The position numbers and the translations under genes were made by a program. From Eucalyptus grandis (taxonomy: Eukaryota; Streptophyta; Magnoliopsida; Myrtales; Myrtaceae), in NCBI RefSeq assembly GCF_016545825.1, contig NC_052621.1, positions 23,958,940 through 24,022,939 of the forward strand: a DNA stretch of 64,000 nt, in the 5' to 3' direction. The notes under the pieces are model-generated. The model had not been told where the DNA came from. It saw only the letters and a program-made list of their open reading frames with translations, and made no database searches. Positions 1-16,299 of this stretch are shown one piece after another (position 1 is the stretch's first letter; every line of letters begins with the position of its first letter).

Positions 1-516
1 GAAAGCGATTTATGATTGGTAGTAAAAATCCTGTCTGGGTGTTAGATGATAATGTTATAAGATATGGAATATATTTTTTAGCTTAACACTCTTCCTCACG
101 CAAATGCTAATATGATGAGAAAGCCTGAAGAGTACAAATACCATAAAAACCTGTGGTGATTGTGAAAATCCAACACATATAAAAGGGAGCTCATAAATGG
201 GTGAAAGAAGGGTGTTAGGAATAGAACTTGAGGTCTCTAGCTCTGGTACTAATATTAATTTATGTAGGCCACCATTTACTCCAAACGTTCTAGAGTATGT
301 ATGGCATGAAATATATTTGTAGCTTTACAAGCATGAGTCGAAGTCTGCAAGAAATTAGTAAGTGGAATTTTGGATGTGAACTCCAATTTCTTTCATGTCT
401 TCCACCCTCACAGCGTCCTTGAGATATCTTCTTGATTCTCTCTGTTCTGACATTTGGGAATATCAAAAGGTTGAATTGGATAGTTTAAGTTTATTTATTG
501 TATATCTGTTATGCAG
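1..516 (+). other. Noncoding, probable intron of the receptor kinase gene
   Basis: AT-rich DNA without a convincing coding exon. It ends in a pyrimidine-rich tract and AG directly before the first kinase exon at 517, so most or all of it is probably the intron preceding that exon. The LRR, transmembrane and N-lobe exons of the gene must lie left of the window. Confidence 0.5.
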
Positions 517-3801
<3,285 letters not shown>

Positions 3802-5177
3802 AACCGTCTCGCTGCTTTGTTCCGTTCTTTTTGTCAGGAAACCTAGGTGAAAATACCTTGATTGACCTTAGTTAGTTTGCTGATAATGTCGTCACCTTAT
3901 ACTCCAACCTGCCTCAGAGCAGTTGAATTAGCTTTTGTTCATTTATGCGCCAATACATGTTGCATAGGTCATTCGCAATGCTTGTTCATCCTTAGTAATA
4001 GATGACTGGAAGTTACTGATAATAATGGTATGTTCAGATATTGTTTGATCTCTCTCTCTCTCTCTCTCTCTCTCGCCTTGCTTGCGTTATTGCGTGTGTA
4101 TTAAGGTGGATACATTTGTTTCTTGACCGCTATTTTGTTTAGGTAATGCGGCTTGAGTATTGAAATACTCGTGCATAAGCTAGGGTCCAGCCAAACTGGG
4201 TTCAAATCACTCAACAGAAGCCAAGCTGATTTGAAGATGTCCCGTTTGTCGCGGTTCAATCCAAAACGATCATTTGGTTTTACATGTTCTCATGCCTAAT
4301 CGAGCTTGCATCAACACTAGACTGACAACTAGCTGAATTAGCAGGCCATGTCACTTGGTGCTTGGCCTGATTGGTGATTGAATCGAAACCTTGCATTTAC
4401 TATGGCAGAAGTTGCTGACAGCAAGGGTTGATCCACCTCTAGATTGTTTATATTGGCACGTCAGGCCGGTTGAGATTGGAAGTCGAACCTAACTTTGTGA
4501 CTCAAGCTCGTCTGCCATAAAGAACGAAATGTCGGTCTTGTAGGCTCGACCAAACCTAGCTCAATATGCCCGCCCATTTAACATTGGATTTAGCAATTTA
4601 TTTTCCTCTATTTGTAGGCATATGTTATTTGGATATTGACTTCTTTTTCTTCAAGCAATCTACTCTTTACTATTAAGAACTAGTCAAACGTACTTTTCCT
4701 AGACATTTGATGCTGCAGATGCTCTAAAAAAACCTCCTTTTATATCACTAGAACGTGACCCATGCCATTCCCCAGATATACTGACTTAACAAGAGAAATG
4801 AATCAATACCATATATACCTAAATTCTTTGAGAGTTAATATTAAGAAACGATCGTGTGATTTTCTTGACGAGACAAACACTGGAACCCAAGCAGATGAAT
4901 TTTTATTTATTGTTTCAGTATAGTAATAAATGACATTCTTATATGCAGCGTACCTAGTTATGCATATATTTTTTCAGCAATTGGTATGTAATAGGCCACC
5001 TCCGTGGGTCCAGTCGGTCTTTGTGCCCGTACTCGTTCCCTTATCTTGTTTCTCCACCACGCATGCAACGTCCCAACGTTTGAAAGCCACATTCTTACTT
5101 ACTCCTTGAGCATCTTCTCAGTTTTTGCCCTCTCTTCCTCTATTGGACTGTAAGTCTCCCACAGGGATAAGCAAAAA
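3802..5177. other. Intergenic: kinase 3' flank and CRR6 upstream region
   Basis: No coding exon seen. The left part is the probable 3' UTR of the receptor kinase; the (TC)n tract at 4049-4074 and diffuse AT-rich sequence follow. The last few hundred bases are the CRR6 promoter and leader. I could not pick a convincing TATA box. Confidence 0.5.
4049..4074. repeat. (TC)13 microsatellite
   Basis: An uninterrupted dinucleotide run of 13 TC units downstream of the receptor kinase. Likely length-polymorphic. Confidence 0.95.
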
Positions 5178-6176
5178 ATGGCAGCTGCAGTCTGCTTCAA
5201 CTGCGCCACGCTGGCCAGCACCAGTCTCTGGCCGCGCAAGCAATGTCTAGACAGCCGTGTCGCCTTGGAGACGATCATCGAACAGCTTAACGTGACGAGG
5301 GTGAGCCCAGGACGAGGACGGCCTTCGAGAAGGTCTGGGGTTGGACCTGTAAGATGCAGCGGGATCGGAATAGGGGACTTCATTGGAGGTGATCTGCTGA
5401 AGCCCGACCTTGGCCGCTGGCTCTCGGACGTCGAGGAGCACAAGGCGCTCGCCATCTACACACCGCACGAGGGAGGCTATGAGGGCCGCTACCTTGCTCG
5501 CCTCAAGTACCAGGGCTACTACTTCCTCGACCTCACGGCTCGAGGCCTCGGCGATCCCGAGACCACTCTCACCAAGATTCACCCCGTTTGCCCCGTAAGC
5601 TTACAAGTTTCCCCGGCTCTGTTTCTTTCTCAATCGCAATCTCTTCCTTTTGGACATCCTCCTGACTTCGATCCTGTTCCTGCATTGGAGAGGTAGCCGC
5701 ACGTCGGGAAGCAGCCCATAGCAAGGTGGTACTTCCCACCGGAAGTAGATTACAGGCTTGCGGCGCTACCCCCTGATGCCAAAGGCCTAGTCGTCTGGAT
5801 AATCGAGGCCAAGGTAGGTTCGAGACGCGAGCCTGCTCAACCTGAATTCTCTGGAGGTATAGGCAGCGCGTATTGATTGTTGATGCCACATGCCCTCTTT
5901 TTGTTCTGCAGGTTCTGTCCAAGTCCGAGCTCCAGTTTCTCGCCTTACTACCTACGCTCCGGCCAAAAGTGAGGGTCATCGCTGAGTGCGGAAACTGGTA
6001 TGCACCAACCTATAGGCTATAGCCGTCTGAAAGTACTTGGGAGATTCAGTTCCACATTTCATGTTCCATGAGTGCATTAGCTTCAAGCTGCTTCTTTCAA
6101 ATGCATGTGTAGGCGAAAGGTCATGTGGAAGCCGCTTAAAGAAATCGCGGGCTTGACGGCAGACACCGAATCATGA
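5178..6176 (+). CDS. CRR6: CRR6, chloroplast NDH complex assembly factor
   Basis: Four exons: 5178-5594, 5697-5813, 5912-5997 and 6113-6176, all GT-AG, giving 227 residues and a TGA stop. The first ~55 residues look like a chloroplast transit peptide (Ala/Ser/Arg-rich, few acids). The rest is the conserved Crr6/DUF1817 domain shared with cyanobacteria. Recognisable blocks are GGYEGRYLARLKYQGYYFLD, LGDPETTLTKIHPVCPPHVG, ARWYFPPEVDYRL and LRPKVRVIAECGNW. In Arabidopsis CRR6 is needed to accumulate the chloroplast NAD(P)H dehydrogenase-like complex, acting in stromal assembly of the peripheral arm (family knowledge). The start ATG follows an A-rich context. Its 3' end faces SCC4, 684 bp away. 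The assignment is from recognised conserved blocks. Confidence 0.82.
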
Positions 6177-6860
6177 TCAACCCCAGGCAGGGGATACTAG
6201 CAGGGTATATCTGCAGAATTCAGGAATGCACCGCAGATTTTTTACAATACACCAGGCAATGACTGCTCCGACTTCGCTGTAGTCGGAGGACCTCTTCGTC
6301 ATGCCAGGGAGAAGCACCAGAAAATCGATAAGAGTCCCTGGCAAGCTGTTGGCTGTGCAGAAATTACTTATGTGGCACAACTCTTTTTGCTATTCATTGC
6401 TCTTCGATTATCTACTCAGGCATCCAACGAGCATAATTCTTAAAATGCATCACTACCTGGAAAAATGCATAAGCAAGGAAGACATTGTTGCATCCATTGG
6501 ATTACATTTCCCATCATGCAATCAACTAATAGATGGAGAATCACAAAAAAATCACACCGGAGCAGTTACAAGGAAAGCATAGCAGTTCCACGTTCTTCTG
6601 CTGTGGAACTCGCCCAATTTTAATTGTGCATCCTTTCAGAGGATAGAGGAAGAACACCCCATGATACAGACGAACAGTAAAGGGTTACTTAATAATGAAT
6701 GAAGGCACGAAGGAAGTCACATAATCAAGACACAGGAAACATTGCTAAAAGGAGAACTAGTTAGGAATGAATTTTTGATTGCACAGTTTATAATACACAC
6801 GTTATCACATATTCGATTCTACTGATCTATTCCGGAAGGAAAGAATATACAAATCGTGTT
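6177..6860. other. Intergenic between convergent CRR6 and SCC4
   Basis: Noncoding tail-to-tail spacer expected to hold both 3' UTRs and polyadenylation sites. Short reading frames on both strands show no recognisable domain. Confidence 0.55.
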
Positions 6861-9800
6861 CTAAAGTTTTCTCTTCCCACGTCTCCCAGTGTCCAAATCC
6901 ACTAGCCTTGATGATGAAGTCGGTAATGGCGTAGACAAACCAACAGATTCAGGGATATCAAGATTTACTCCCATGGAAGAGCCTAGAGCACGCTTGACAT
7001 CAAGTTCATGATAATTTTGAAGTTCAAGTTTCGCTTTGTCAATCTGTTTGGCATAAGCAAAGATGATAATTAGTTTCAATCCTACAAGTTAACTGCCAGT
7101 CTCATCCCTGTGCTCATCACGACAGGACTTAAGTACAAATGCATAAGAGAGATGATCTTACTAATTCAATGTGGTGAATAGATGAGTGAGCATCAGCAAG
7201 TCTCTTCTGCAGATCTTCAACCTTCTTTCTTTGATATTCAGCATTCTCCATCTCATTTCCTCTCTCCCCTAATTCTTGATATAAAGCTGGACTCAAATAT
7301 AGTGCACACAAAAAAGCAATTAGATCCCTCTTGTCTTTGCCCCCTTTTGCCAGACTAAAAAACAGCAAGGACTTCAAAGCAATAATGCAGGGAGTTTAAA
7401 CTATGCCAAAGCCTATGAAAGGTAAAATTGCTTCCAATTATTGATGACTGGTGAGACATGCACGCCTTCCATCCAGCATCAGCATTGCTCTACGTTTGAT
7501 CTCAAGAATAGCAGTGTCTTAAAGGTAACTACCAGGGAACCATGCTAGGCAACAAAAGGTCATGTAGAAAGTATAAGAATAACCAAAAAGAAAACAAATT
7601 CAGGCTGTGTAAATTAGAATGGGATAAAGGATATACCTGTTAATACAGATAATACCCAAATCTGAGTGGGAATATCAGTAAGTTTCTTCGCCAATGTAAG
7701 AGAAGATCTCAAGATCTCTCTGGCTTGTGCAGTGTCATGCAAGGCAAGTGCTAGACTACCTAGAATTGTCAAATACTGCGCAACAAGTTGAAGATTCCCC
7801 AAGTGAGAATGTGTCAACTGCAATCCTCTCGCTAGCCGATTCCTGAACCGAAGAAACCAATTTACTTCACCGATGGGGAAGGAATAAACATATTTTCTGC
7901 ATTTTGATTAGTTGCCCCAGATACTTTCATAATTGCATTCGACAATCTGAGGTAGACAGAATGGCAATGGCTCCTTTACAGTTTTAGATATAATACAATC
8001 AATCATGTAAAATATTAATAAAGATCTCAATGGTAAGTGATTGTAACAGGAACATATCAAAGTCAGCAATTATATCCATTTCAATCCACAGAGAAAATTT
8101 CTTGGTTTCCTTTCTCTTAAATGCATTAGTTTCCCTCCAAAGTTGCATCAATAAGCATGCTACCCTAACCTGGGAAAGAAATCTCAAGGATACAAGAGAT
8201 TTACCTAGCTTCTTGTAAATCATGCTGCCTCATCAATAGAAGACCATAAGCAAACAGGACACAGGTTTTCTCACGAACTCCAGTGAAAGAATCTATCATT
8301 CTGTAAACAGGCCCAATTAAGTCGAGTGCCTGGATGAAAACAATAACGTATTAGAATCTAATCCATCAGGAGCATCATGACATGACAAAAGCCAAAATCT
8401 CAGCAACCTCATTATTTACCTGTGCAGAGGAATCAGCATCGCCAATGCAAATGTAAGAGACAGCTGCATAAATCTGACACATCGCTTGCATTGATTTGCT
8501 TTCAGTTATCTGAAAGTTTATCATCAGTTTAGTTAGCTCAAAATTTGGTGTAGGTAAACAAGCATTTTAGTTATTGAGTGAGAAATTCCCCAGCAATTTT
8601 TCAAGATCATAATAATCTCAACTTTTGCTAGAGTCTGTTACTTGGGTTAGTTCAGATGACAAACCTTTGCTGCTTCAATGTAATGAAAAGTAGCTTCACT
8701 ATAACAGCCAACTGAATGGGCGTATTGCCCCCTAAGCATTTCAATCACGCTCTCACAAGCCTGTAAGATAGTTGGAAAGCGCATAAACCACTTCTTCATT
8801 TGCACCAAAGCCTGCAAGTATAGATGTTAGTCTCCGTTTTTCTTAGCTTGTGAGATAACATTTTTAGTGATCATAAATAAAAAGAAACAAAGAACCAAGA
8901 ACTCTCTCCCTCTCCCTCATTTTTACAATAATTTTTAGACAATGCTGTTCTATCCCTCAAGTGCAGATCAAGCAGTAGATCCATTGGACAGCCAAATAGC
9001 CTGATAAGGAAATTTGCTGAAAGTTTCGATAGAGAATTATCAATAGCTCCATAATGAGATTATATAAAAGAACTTTACTTCTTGCAGAGAGTCGAAATAA
9101 GCCTGTTTTCACCAAGCCATGTGATCTTAGCTTAATAAAGAAATGAAAAGGAGCAAAAAGAACCAAGCTTCCAGTCATCAAATTTCTTTATAAAGATGGG
9201 GCTTACAAAGAGCAATGCCAGATTCAAATCTCAAAGAACCACAGATGCTGCCAAATCCATTATTTGGCCCGTATTGTCTATTTATACTCGAACCCCATTC
9301 CTGAGTAATTCCATGGACTTAATTTATGTACACAGTGTAAAAGATGTTCTATGAAAGGCCAAGTATGGACTTGACCAAAAAAGAAAAAAAAAAAAGTAAA
9401 GGCTATCGATCTAGGAACTAGTTTATTTTCACTTCCTACAGAAAAACCATTTCTTTTATTCTTTCAAATTCCACATAATTCTGAAGGTGAGCCACCAACC
9501 TCTTGCGCTTCAACAAATTCAGATCGCGTGAGATCCACAGCCACCTTGTTTTCAAGAAATTGCATCAGTAGCATTAAATATACACCAGCCATCCAGATAG
9601 CAGAATGTTGCAAATCCACCTCTGCCAAAAAGAAATTTTGAAGCAGGAAGACCATTTAGCTTCATGCAAAGAAACAGTGCCCAGCTTTTCTGGTGTTCAA
9701 GCAGGAGCTTACCTTTCACACTGTCAGTTATGCCTAGCTTTACCAGCTCATCTGTGAAAATTACATGATTCAGATTATTTGAACTCATGTGCTTTCTCAG

Positions 9801-11638
9801 AGCAGACAAATGTAAATGAAAAGTAAGATGAAAGAATCATGCAAGTTTAGTATTCAATATGCTGATCTTGCTAACACAAATGGAAGGAATTGTCTCAAGA
9901 AGCACTGACCCTGGACAATAAGCATGCCAGATTCGATTCTCTTGCTGCATTCTTTGAACAGTCCTTTTGGACGTCCAGAAACTACCACCATAAGATCAAC
10001 AAGTGCATACACAGCATTTCTAGGAAGCCATTCCCCATTCATGGGAGGAGGGGCCAGCTCCAGCTTATCTCCCCACAGCTGCTTTATATTTACATATTGA
10101 TCTGGTTCCAGAGGCCCAGGTAAATTTCCGAAAGTCATGCTTTTCAGCTGCTCTTGAAGCTGTGCTTGTTTTTTAGACAACACTGATTTATCCCTTGAGT
10201 GCAGATCAGGCTGGGAGAGACGTTGATCCAAAGCATCGAGTTCTCTTGTCAGCCCTCGTATACTCTGCGACTTTTCCGAATCAGCCTTCATAGCATTATC
10301 CAATCTTTCGACATGCTCTGCGACACCCTTGTAGTCACAAGTCCGAAGACAATAGAAGATGTGCAGCAGCTCGTTGTAAAACAGTAAACCAAGGCAGCCT
10401 TTTTGCTATTGGAGTTTGGCATTATAGAATAGAATAAAGAACCAAATTTAATGAGAATTCAAGAATGCTTAGTATCAGAAACAGATAGCGAATCAAAACC
10501 ATATGTTGGAAGTTGCTTTATGTGCATACCGAAGATAAAAATGGCATTATCCATCCTATGGATGCAAACCCAAACTTACTCTATCCAGTGGAATGGAGGC
10601 CCAGGCCCTGTCGCAGTTATTAACAGCTCTTTCTACAGTGCTCTCATCCTCCCATTGCATCAGGTGCACGTGCAGAATAGACGTCGCAAAGAACATCTGA
10701 TCCATCATACATAAAACAAGGAGTCAGAACAATGCAAAGACCATGTCCCTCGAACTCATCCGAATGTAAAACTCAAGTAAAGCCAACGCTGCATATCTTC
10801 CCTAATACAATGCATGAAAAGATTCGAGGACATGCTAGGCCATTCAGATTGCCAGCGATATTAAGCACTCCTCGGATACTCGAACATCGGCAAGCTATTA
10901 AACAGCGACTAGCGAAATCAATCCAAGCTATGCGATAGAGATTCACCGACATATCTAAATCCGGAATCGGTGAGCGAATGCAAAAAACAAAAAACAACCT
11001 CTAGCTCCGGGTAACCCAATTCGGCGGCGAACCGGAACCCGCTATCCAAGGAGGACACCGAATTACGAAAGTCCCCTTCAATGATGAGAGCGTTGGCGAG
11101 CTGGGCGTAGAAGTTGCAGGACCAGAGCTTCACGGCAATCCTTCCAGAGAAACAAAGAAATGACCGATAACGACTTGAGAACTGAGAAACCGCCCGAAAT
11201 CAAACCCTCGAAAACTGAAGTAAAAAAAAAAAAAAAAAAAGAGGAGAGAGAGAGGGAAATACGGGTCGGAGGAGGCGGCGGGGAGGAGGAGGCGAGGTCG
11301 AGGGCGCGGTGGAGGATGTTCTTCTGGGAGGCGATGGCGCCGATGAGGTGGTAGCAGTGGCTGAGGAGGCTGGAGCAGCGGAACTTGAGGTCGAAGGAGG
11401 AAGGGATGGAGTTGAGGAGGAGGTGGGAGCGCTCGAGGTGGGACTTGGCGGCGGTGACGCTGTGGGAGTGGCGGAGGAGGAGGGTGGCGATGCGGAGGCG
11501 GGTCTTCACCTCCACCATCGGGAGGAGGGAGGTCGGCCCCTGCACCACCGCCTCCAGGCACTTCACCGCCTTCCCCACCTCCCCTCTCCGCTCCGCGTAG
11601 TCGGCCAGCCCCCACAGCCCCTCCGCCACCGCTTCCAT
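6861..11638 (-). CDS. SCC4: Sister chromatid cohesion protein SCC4 / MAU2 (cohesin loader subunit)
   Basis: A TPR-helical protein that with SCC2 loads cohesin on chromatin in the nucleus. Read on the minus strand, exons are 11638-11263, 11140-10999, 10696-10580, 10405-9910, 9751-9713, 9621-9500, 8811-8665, 8509-8420, 8329-8205, 7842-7637, 7286-7162 and 7043-6861 (stop TAG). About 722 residues, close to the ~725 of Arabidopsis MAU2 (from memory). Conserved blocks include the N-terminus MEAVAEGLWGLADY, VKCLEAVVQ, MVEVKTRLRIATLLL, IWMAGVYLMLLMQFLENKVA, HDTAQAREILRSSLTLAKKL and AHSSIHHIELV. Exon phases agree at every junction except 1/2. There the canonical donor (phase 1) and acceptor (needing phase 2) differ by one base, so the summed exons total 2168 nt, one short of a multiple of three. 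This is either an uncommon splice site or a one-base sequence error. Confidence 0.9.
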
Positions 11639-13162
11639 CCTCTCTCTTCCCGCGACGGCGACGGCGACGGAGAGAAGTGGCGAAGAAAGGTACGGCCGGA
11701 GATCGGGACTAACCGCCGTAAGGACTGCTCGGTCTTGTTGAGTCGCAGCGCAATGTCTCGTCCCGTCGCAAGTGATTTTAATTCGGTCAAAATTAAGTCA
11801 ACGACACCGAGATGTACGGGCTCGAGGTTTTATGATCTTGGCTCGAGGCCATTTTTTATGATCTTGTATTTGCTTTCGAGGCCATTTAAACATGCTAAGA
11901 GTGAGTATAAAATTAAGTTGCAATAGTTATAAAATTTATCAAATTCATTTAATTATTTCTATCCAACTTAACAAAATAAAAAATACTAATAGTGTTAAGA
12001 ATTTGATTATATCTTTTGAAAAATTTTAAATCTTAATTGCACTTTTATGATAAATTTTTAAGACTCAATTGCATGTTTTAAAAATTATAATACTCAATTA
12101 TACTTTTGGACAAACTTTAGAATTTTCAATTAGACCATAGAACATGTCATTTTACCTATTTCTTAAGTCATATGTATATTAAATTAGTCATAAATATGTT
12201 AATTATGCTAAGTAAATAAATCATAAATAAATTTAAAAAGTATTAAATAAGTCATAAATAGGTTTCCAACTTATTTAAACTCAACCCACCTCTATAACTC
12301 TTTTTTGGTTCTTTATTACTCAATTTTGTGCTTATTTTCTTATTTTTTGTTCTTTATTGATTACTAGATTTGTATTATATACAAATGTATCAAAACAATT
12401 TGCGTGGATTTATTTGGATGGGCCTAATTTTGCCCAAATTCACCTGTTTGACAGTTCTACCTTCTGTATACTTATCACATCATTATAACAACATATAATA
12501 CTTATCAAAGCGGGAGTTATCGCCACAAGTGATCACAAGTCATTCCGACTATGAGTAACCATGTGTATTTGACTATGCACACATCATTTAATCGACAGCA
12601 TGATTAATGTATTCCCATGTGCTTTTGGAGGCACTTTATGGCAACAAGTTTTTTAGGCTCGTGGATTGATATGGTACGGAAATACGGAAATTGCCAATCT
12701 CCTAATGATGCTTTCGCTCCCATCTTCGTGTTTTACTTGATTCTTTCTTGTTTTGCCCTTTACTAGTACAAAACCTTTTGTTCCGTCTCTCCTTGAACCA
12801 GATGGGGATCGCAATTACTCGGGTCACAGAACAGAACAAGTACAGGATTGAATCAGGGCACGTGGGAATTAGGACGAGCCAAAAGCATCGGCTCGACAGG
12901 GACATTCCTGGACACGGCAGGTGCATCACTTGAGGTCGTGGGACGATTTGCGATAAAATAAGAGAACATTTAGCAATCGTCTTGCCTTATCAATGCTTCC
13001 TAACCTTCCTAACTGGATATATATTTTTTTGTTTCTTTATGAATACCAGCAGGATGAGCCGGAAAAGTGAAGTTTTACAGCTGAGAAATTCAAAGCATGT
13101 TAGTACCCAAAAAAGAGAACCTTAACTTTTAACGCGAGGCCTTGGCTGAAAACAAAAACCTT
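11639..13162. other. Intergenic between SCC4 5' end and MCU 3' end
   Basis: The first ~300 bases are the GC-rich leader and promoter side of SCC4. From about 11.93 to 12.30 kb the sequence turns very AT-rich with loosely repeated phrases such as AATTGCA, the look of a decayed transposon. The rest has no recognisable gene; a 61-codon frame at 12748-12933 has no known domain. Confidence 0.5.
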
Positions 13163-15765
13163 TCAGCGCAAGGCATCTTCCAAGTCCAGATCCACGCCTA
13201 CACGGTTCTTAATGGAGGTGCTGGCGTCGAGAGGCGATCTGCACTTCTTCTGCAATTCCACGAATCTATCGACGTCGAAACTGTATTTTTTGAACAGCTT
13301 CTTTTGCCGTCTGAGGTAAAGCCTCTTCATTAGGTCTTGGTAAGTAGGGTCTCTGGACGTGAAGAGGAAATATGCATAGCCTAGTACTATGCTAGTGGTT
13401 GTAGTGAAAAATGCAATAGGTTCCATGACATCCCAGGAGAACTCCCAAAACGTTAGCCGAAAGAAAAGCCCGACCTGAAACACAGACAAACCCAGCCCTG
13501 TCCACAGGATGCGGCGGACTTGCTTGTGTGCCAAGAGATCGATTTCTTCCTTTTTCGCCTGAAGTTTCTTCAGCTCATCCCTCGAGGGGTCGTCGTCAGG
13601 CATTAGAGCAATGGGCACAGCTCTTCTTACCAGATCCACTACCTGGTTCATGCAAACAATGAAATACGGGTGGATTAATTTTCAACAACATTGAATCAGA
13701 GGGTAGAGAGATCCAGGGGCAAAGAGGAAGTGAAAGGTTCAATATTCAGCGCCACATAAAGCATCCGAACAAATGGACACTTAAAAGTAAATCTGCATGT
13801 ATAAGCCATATATACACCACCAAATCTGAGTGCAAAATTATCTTTGAAGATGGATATGCAAAGAGAAAGTTCTGCTACAAAGATCAGATCTACCAACAAA
13901 ATGTAGCCTAAATTGATTAAATCTATGATTTATAGGCAATCTCTGGATTGACTGAATTTCAATGGTGTATCAGTGGCTTCTTAAAATGGTATGGATGCAT
14001 CACAGAGTTCAAATTGAATAAGGCTTAGTACACCTCTTCAACTAAGAATATTGTGAATATGCCAAGCAAATAAATCCAGCCATTATGGTCCTCGAGAGAT
14101 TATATGCTGCTCAGGCTATTCATTGAACTATTCCCCTCGTTTTTTAGTAAACAATGAACAAACTAGATAGTATGCAGTCTTCACTAATTTTTACATTCAA
14201 ATCAAGTTTCCACTGGCAAGCATGAGGATTGTTTCTCATAGCAAGTCAAAGTATATATTAGCGAATGCATGCCAAGGAGTAAAATGGTAATGGCAAAATT
14301 GAAGAAGGAAAACCCTCAACACAGTTCTGTCAACATACCTATACACAATTTTCTCCATCTACTAAGGTTTGGCATAAGTAAAGATGTTAGATCTTTTCCT
14401 TTACTCTTATTATTGGATTATTGTAGTTAAATGCAAAATGCCAAAGAAATCTAGATATGGATCTCCCTCTCCCTCCTCCCTTCCCCAATAGGGAAGATCC
14501 ATGTTCTTTGTTATGGATAGGGGTGCAATCACATCAAGCTACTCTCGAGCCACTCGAGTTTAACTATAGTTGCACTTGAATTTGGCTCAACGCTTTTTCA
14601 TGTTTTAGTTGAGCTCAGGTAGCTTTTCAAGTCAAACTTCAGCCTGTAGACCCTCAACTCGTGAGCCTGATCGAGTAGTTTTTGATTGTTCTAATTATAT
14701 AAGGGCGACACAAGTCATCTGTACAAGCTTTCGTATGCATTTACTACCTAAGCCACATGCTTTAACTGTCCAATTTTCTTTACTTTCCCAATAAGAGGCA
14801 AGCATTGTCACACTTGCTGAACATGTGGACAGATATAGCAATTGGTATACATAAGAGGAAAAAAAAACCATTGATAACAGACGACAAGATGAGTGAAGTT
14901 GCTTTAAGAGGATCATAAACACAAAGGAATCAGGATACTCGAAAAAAAAAACCGGAGACGGGAGTTCAGGATTTCCATCAGTCAAAACGATCGGGAGAAG
15001 CAATACCCGAGACTTGAATTCATACCCCAAGCTTTGATTGAGTGCTTAACTAATAAGTGGGTTTCGAAAGTGCATTCCGACATACTCAAAAGATTTGAAA
15101 ACCCAGAGAGGTGGTCCGTCCTATGCACATTATATAAGACCAGACAAGGAAGCTTGAAACGTTCAGGATATATTCTTGAGATCACCATGGCAGAGCCCGG
15201 AATGGAATGATGGGGCTCTGTTATACCAGTCAAAGAGCAACATTTTGGCATCGCAGGTATTGCAAGCGGAGCAGCTTAGATGCAGCAACAGCAAGTTAAC
15301 GATATCCAGAGTAGCTAGGACACCGGACCGGAATACGAATCTCTAAGATGGAGGTTATACCTTATCGGGGTGAAGATAAACCTTGTCCCGGAAGAGAAGG
15401 ACGACCCCGGCTTGGTCGAGGACCTCGGCGAAGGCGACGGCCTCCTCGGGGGTCTTGGCGAGCCCGATGCTCTGGCAGGCCTCGAGCAGCTCCCGGTACA
15501 AGATCACCTCCTTATCCTCCGTCCCCAGGTTCTTCTTCAGCGCCTCCACGTTCACCAGCCGCATCAACCTCTTAGCCTCCGCGAACGATATGGGATCCCC
15601 CTCCCCAGCCGAAGAAGGCGGCGGCGGCGGCGGCGGCGGCGAAGCCCCTCCGTTCCCCGCCGACTCGGCGCACAGCGCCCTGCTCAACAGGCGGAAAACC
15701 GCCGCCGTCGTCGGCGGCGGTACGGCGGAGCAAACGCGGTGGCCCCCGCCGTAGCTGGGCCCGGA

Positions 15766-15798
<33 letters not shown>

Positions 15799-15852
15799 GC
15801 CCAAGGCGCTCAGCCTCAGCTGATGGTTACAGCCCAACCATCTCCTCCACAT
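13163..15852 (-). CDS. MCU: Mitochondrial calcium uniporter pore protein (MCU family)
   Basis: Two exons on the minus strand, 15852-15361 and 13642-13163, joined in phase across a 1.7-kb intron; 323 residues. It forms the Ca2+-selective channel of the inner mitochondrial membrane. The N-terminus [18 protein letters not shown] is Arg-rich without acids, as expected of a presequence. It is followed by a poly-Ala run, a poly-Pro run of eight, and the conserved [18 protein letters not shown] segment. Exon 2 holds a helix rich in Lys/Glu, a first membrane segment ([20 protein letters not shown]), the signature WDVMEPI that corresponds to the DIME selectivity filter, and a second membrane segment ([18 protein letters not shown]). 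Then come [10 protein letters not shown] and a basic C-terminal tail. Family is clear; which plant paralogue is not determined. Confidence 0.92.
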
Positions 15853-16136
15853 TTTTTATTCTCCGCGGCTCCGTCGCCGAGGTGCTCGACGAAATGCTCC
15901 GGCGGAAAACTCTCTCCCTCCCTCCCTCCCCCACCAACCTTCTGCCGTCTCCGCCTAGTGTCGTCCGTCCATTCCCGAGGGGGCGGCTTACGTGGGGCTC
16001 CCCGCTCCGTTCGATCGGGACTCGGTCGCCGCGGCCGCGCGCTCCTCGCTAGCTAGATCCACTTCCCTCGGTCGCGACGCGCTCGCTGCTGTTAGCTTCG
16101 GTGCACCTGGTCAGCGCATCGAGCGGCCTCCGTCGC

Positions 16137-16143
16137 ATTTATA
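16137..16143 (-). promoter_or_regulatory. Candidate TATA box of MCU
   Basis: On the minus strand this reads TATAAAT within a GC-rich stretch, about 285 bp upstream of the MCU start codon. A start site about 30 bp downstream would leave a leader of about 255 bases. No other TATA-like motif lies closer. Inference only. Confidence 0.45.
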
Positions 16144-16299
16144 GCTCTCTTCCCAATCCCAACCGAGGGTCAGTTTTGAACTGTGCCTAGAGATAATCTT
16201 CCTTCTTCGCCCTCGAACGGTTAATTTCGGCGACGCGCGAGCGCCGCGCCGCGGCTCCGTCTCAGCCGTCCGATCAAGCGTGTCGCTTGCTGCAAGGGA

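Noticed and set aside
5247..5982. Minus-strand frames across CRR6
   Set aside because: They span CRR6 introns and exons alike and show no domain; the + strand is conserved CRR6.
11309..11926. 205-codon + strand frame over SCC4 exon 1
   Set aside because: Glu/Gly/Val-rich product of GC-biased antisense sequence; the minus strand matches SCC4.
15370..16056. 228-codon frame on the + strand opposite MCU exon 1
   Set aside because: Antisense shadow of a GC-rich exon: Arg/Pro-rich low-complexity protein with no domain, while the minus strand encodes a clear MCU.
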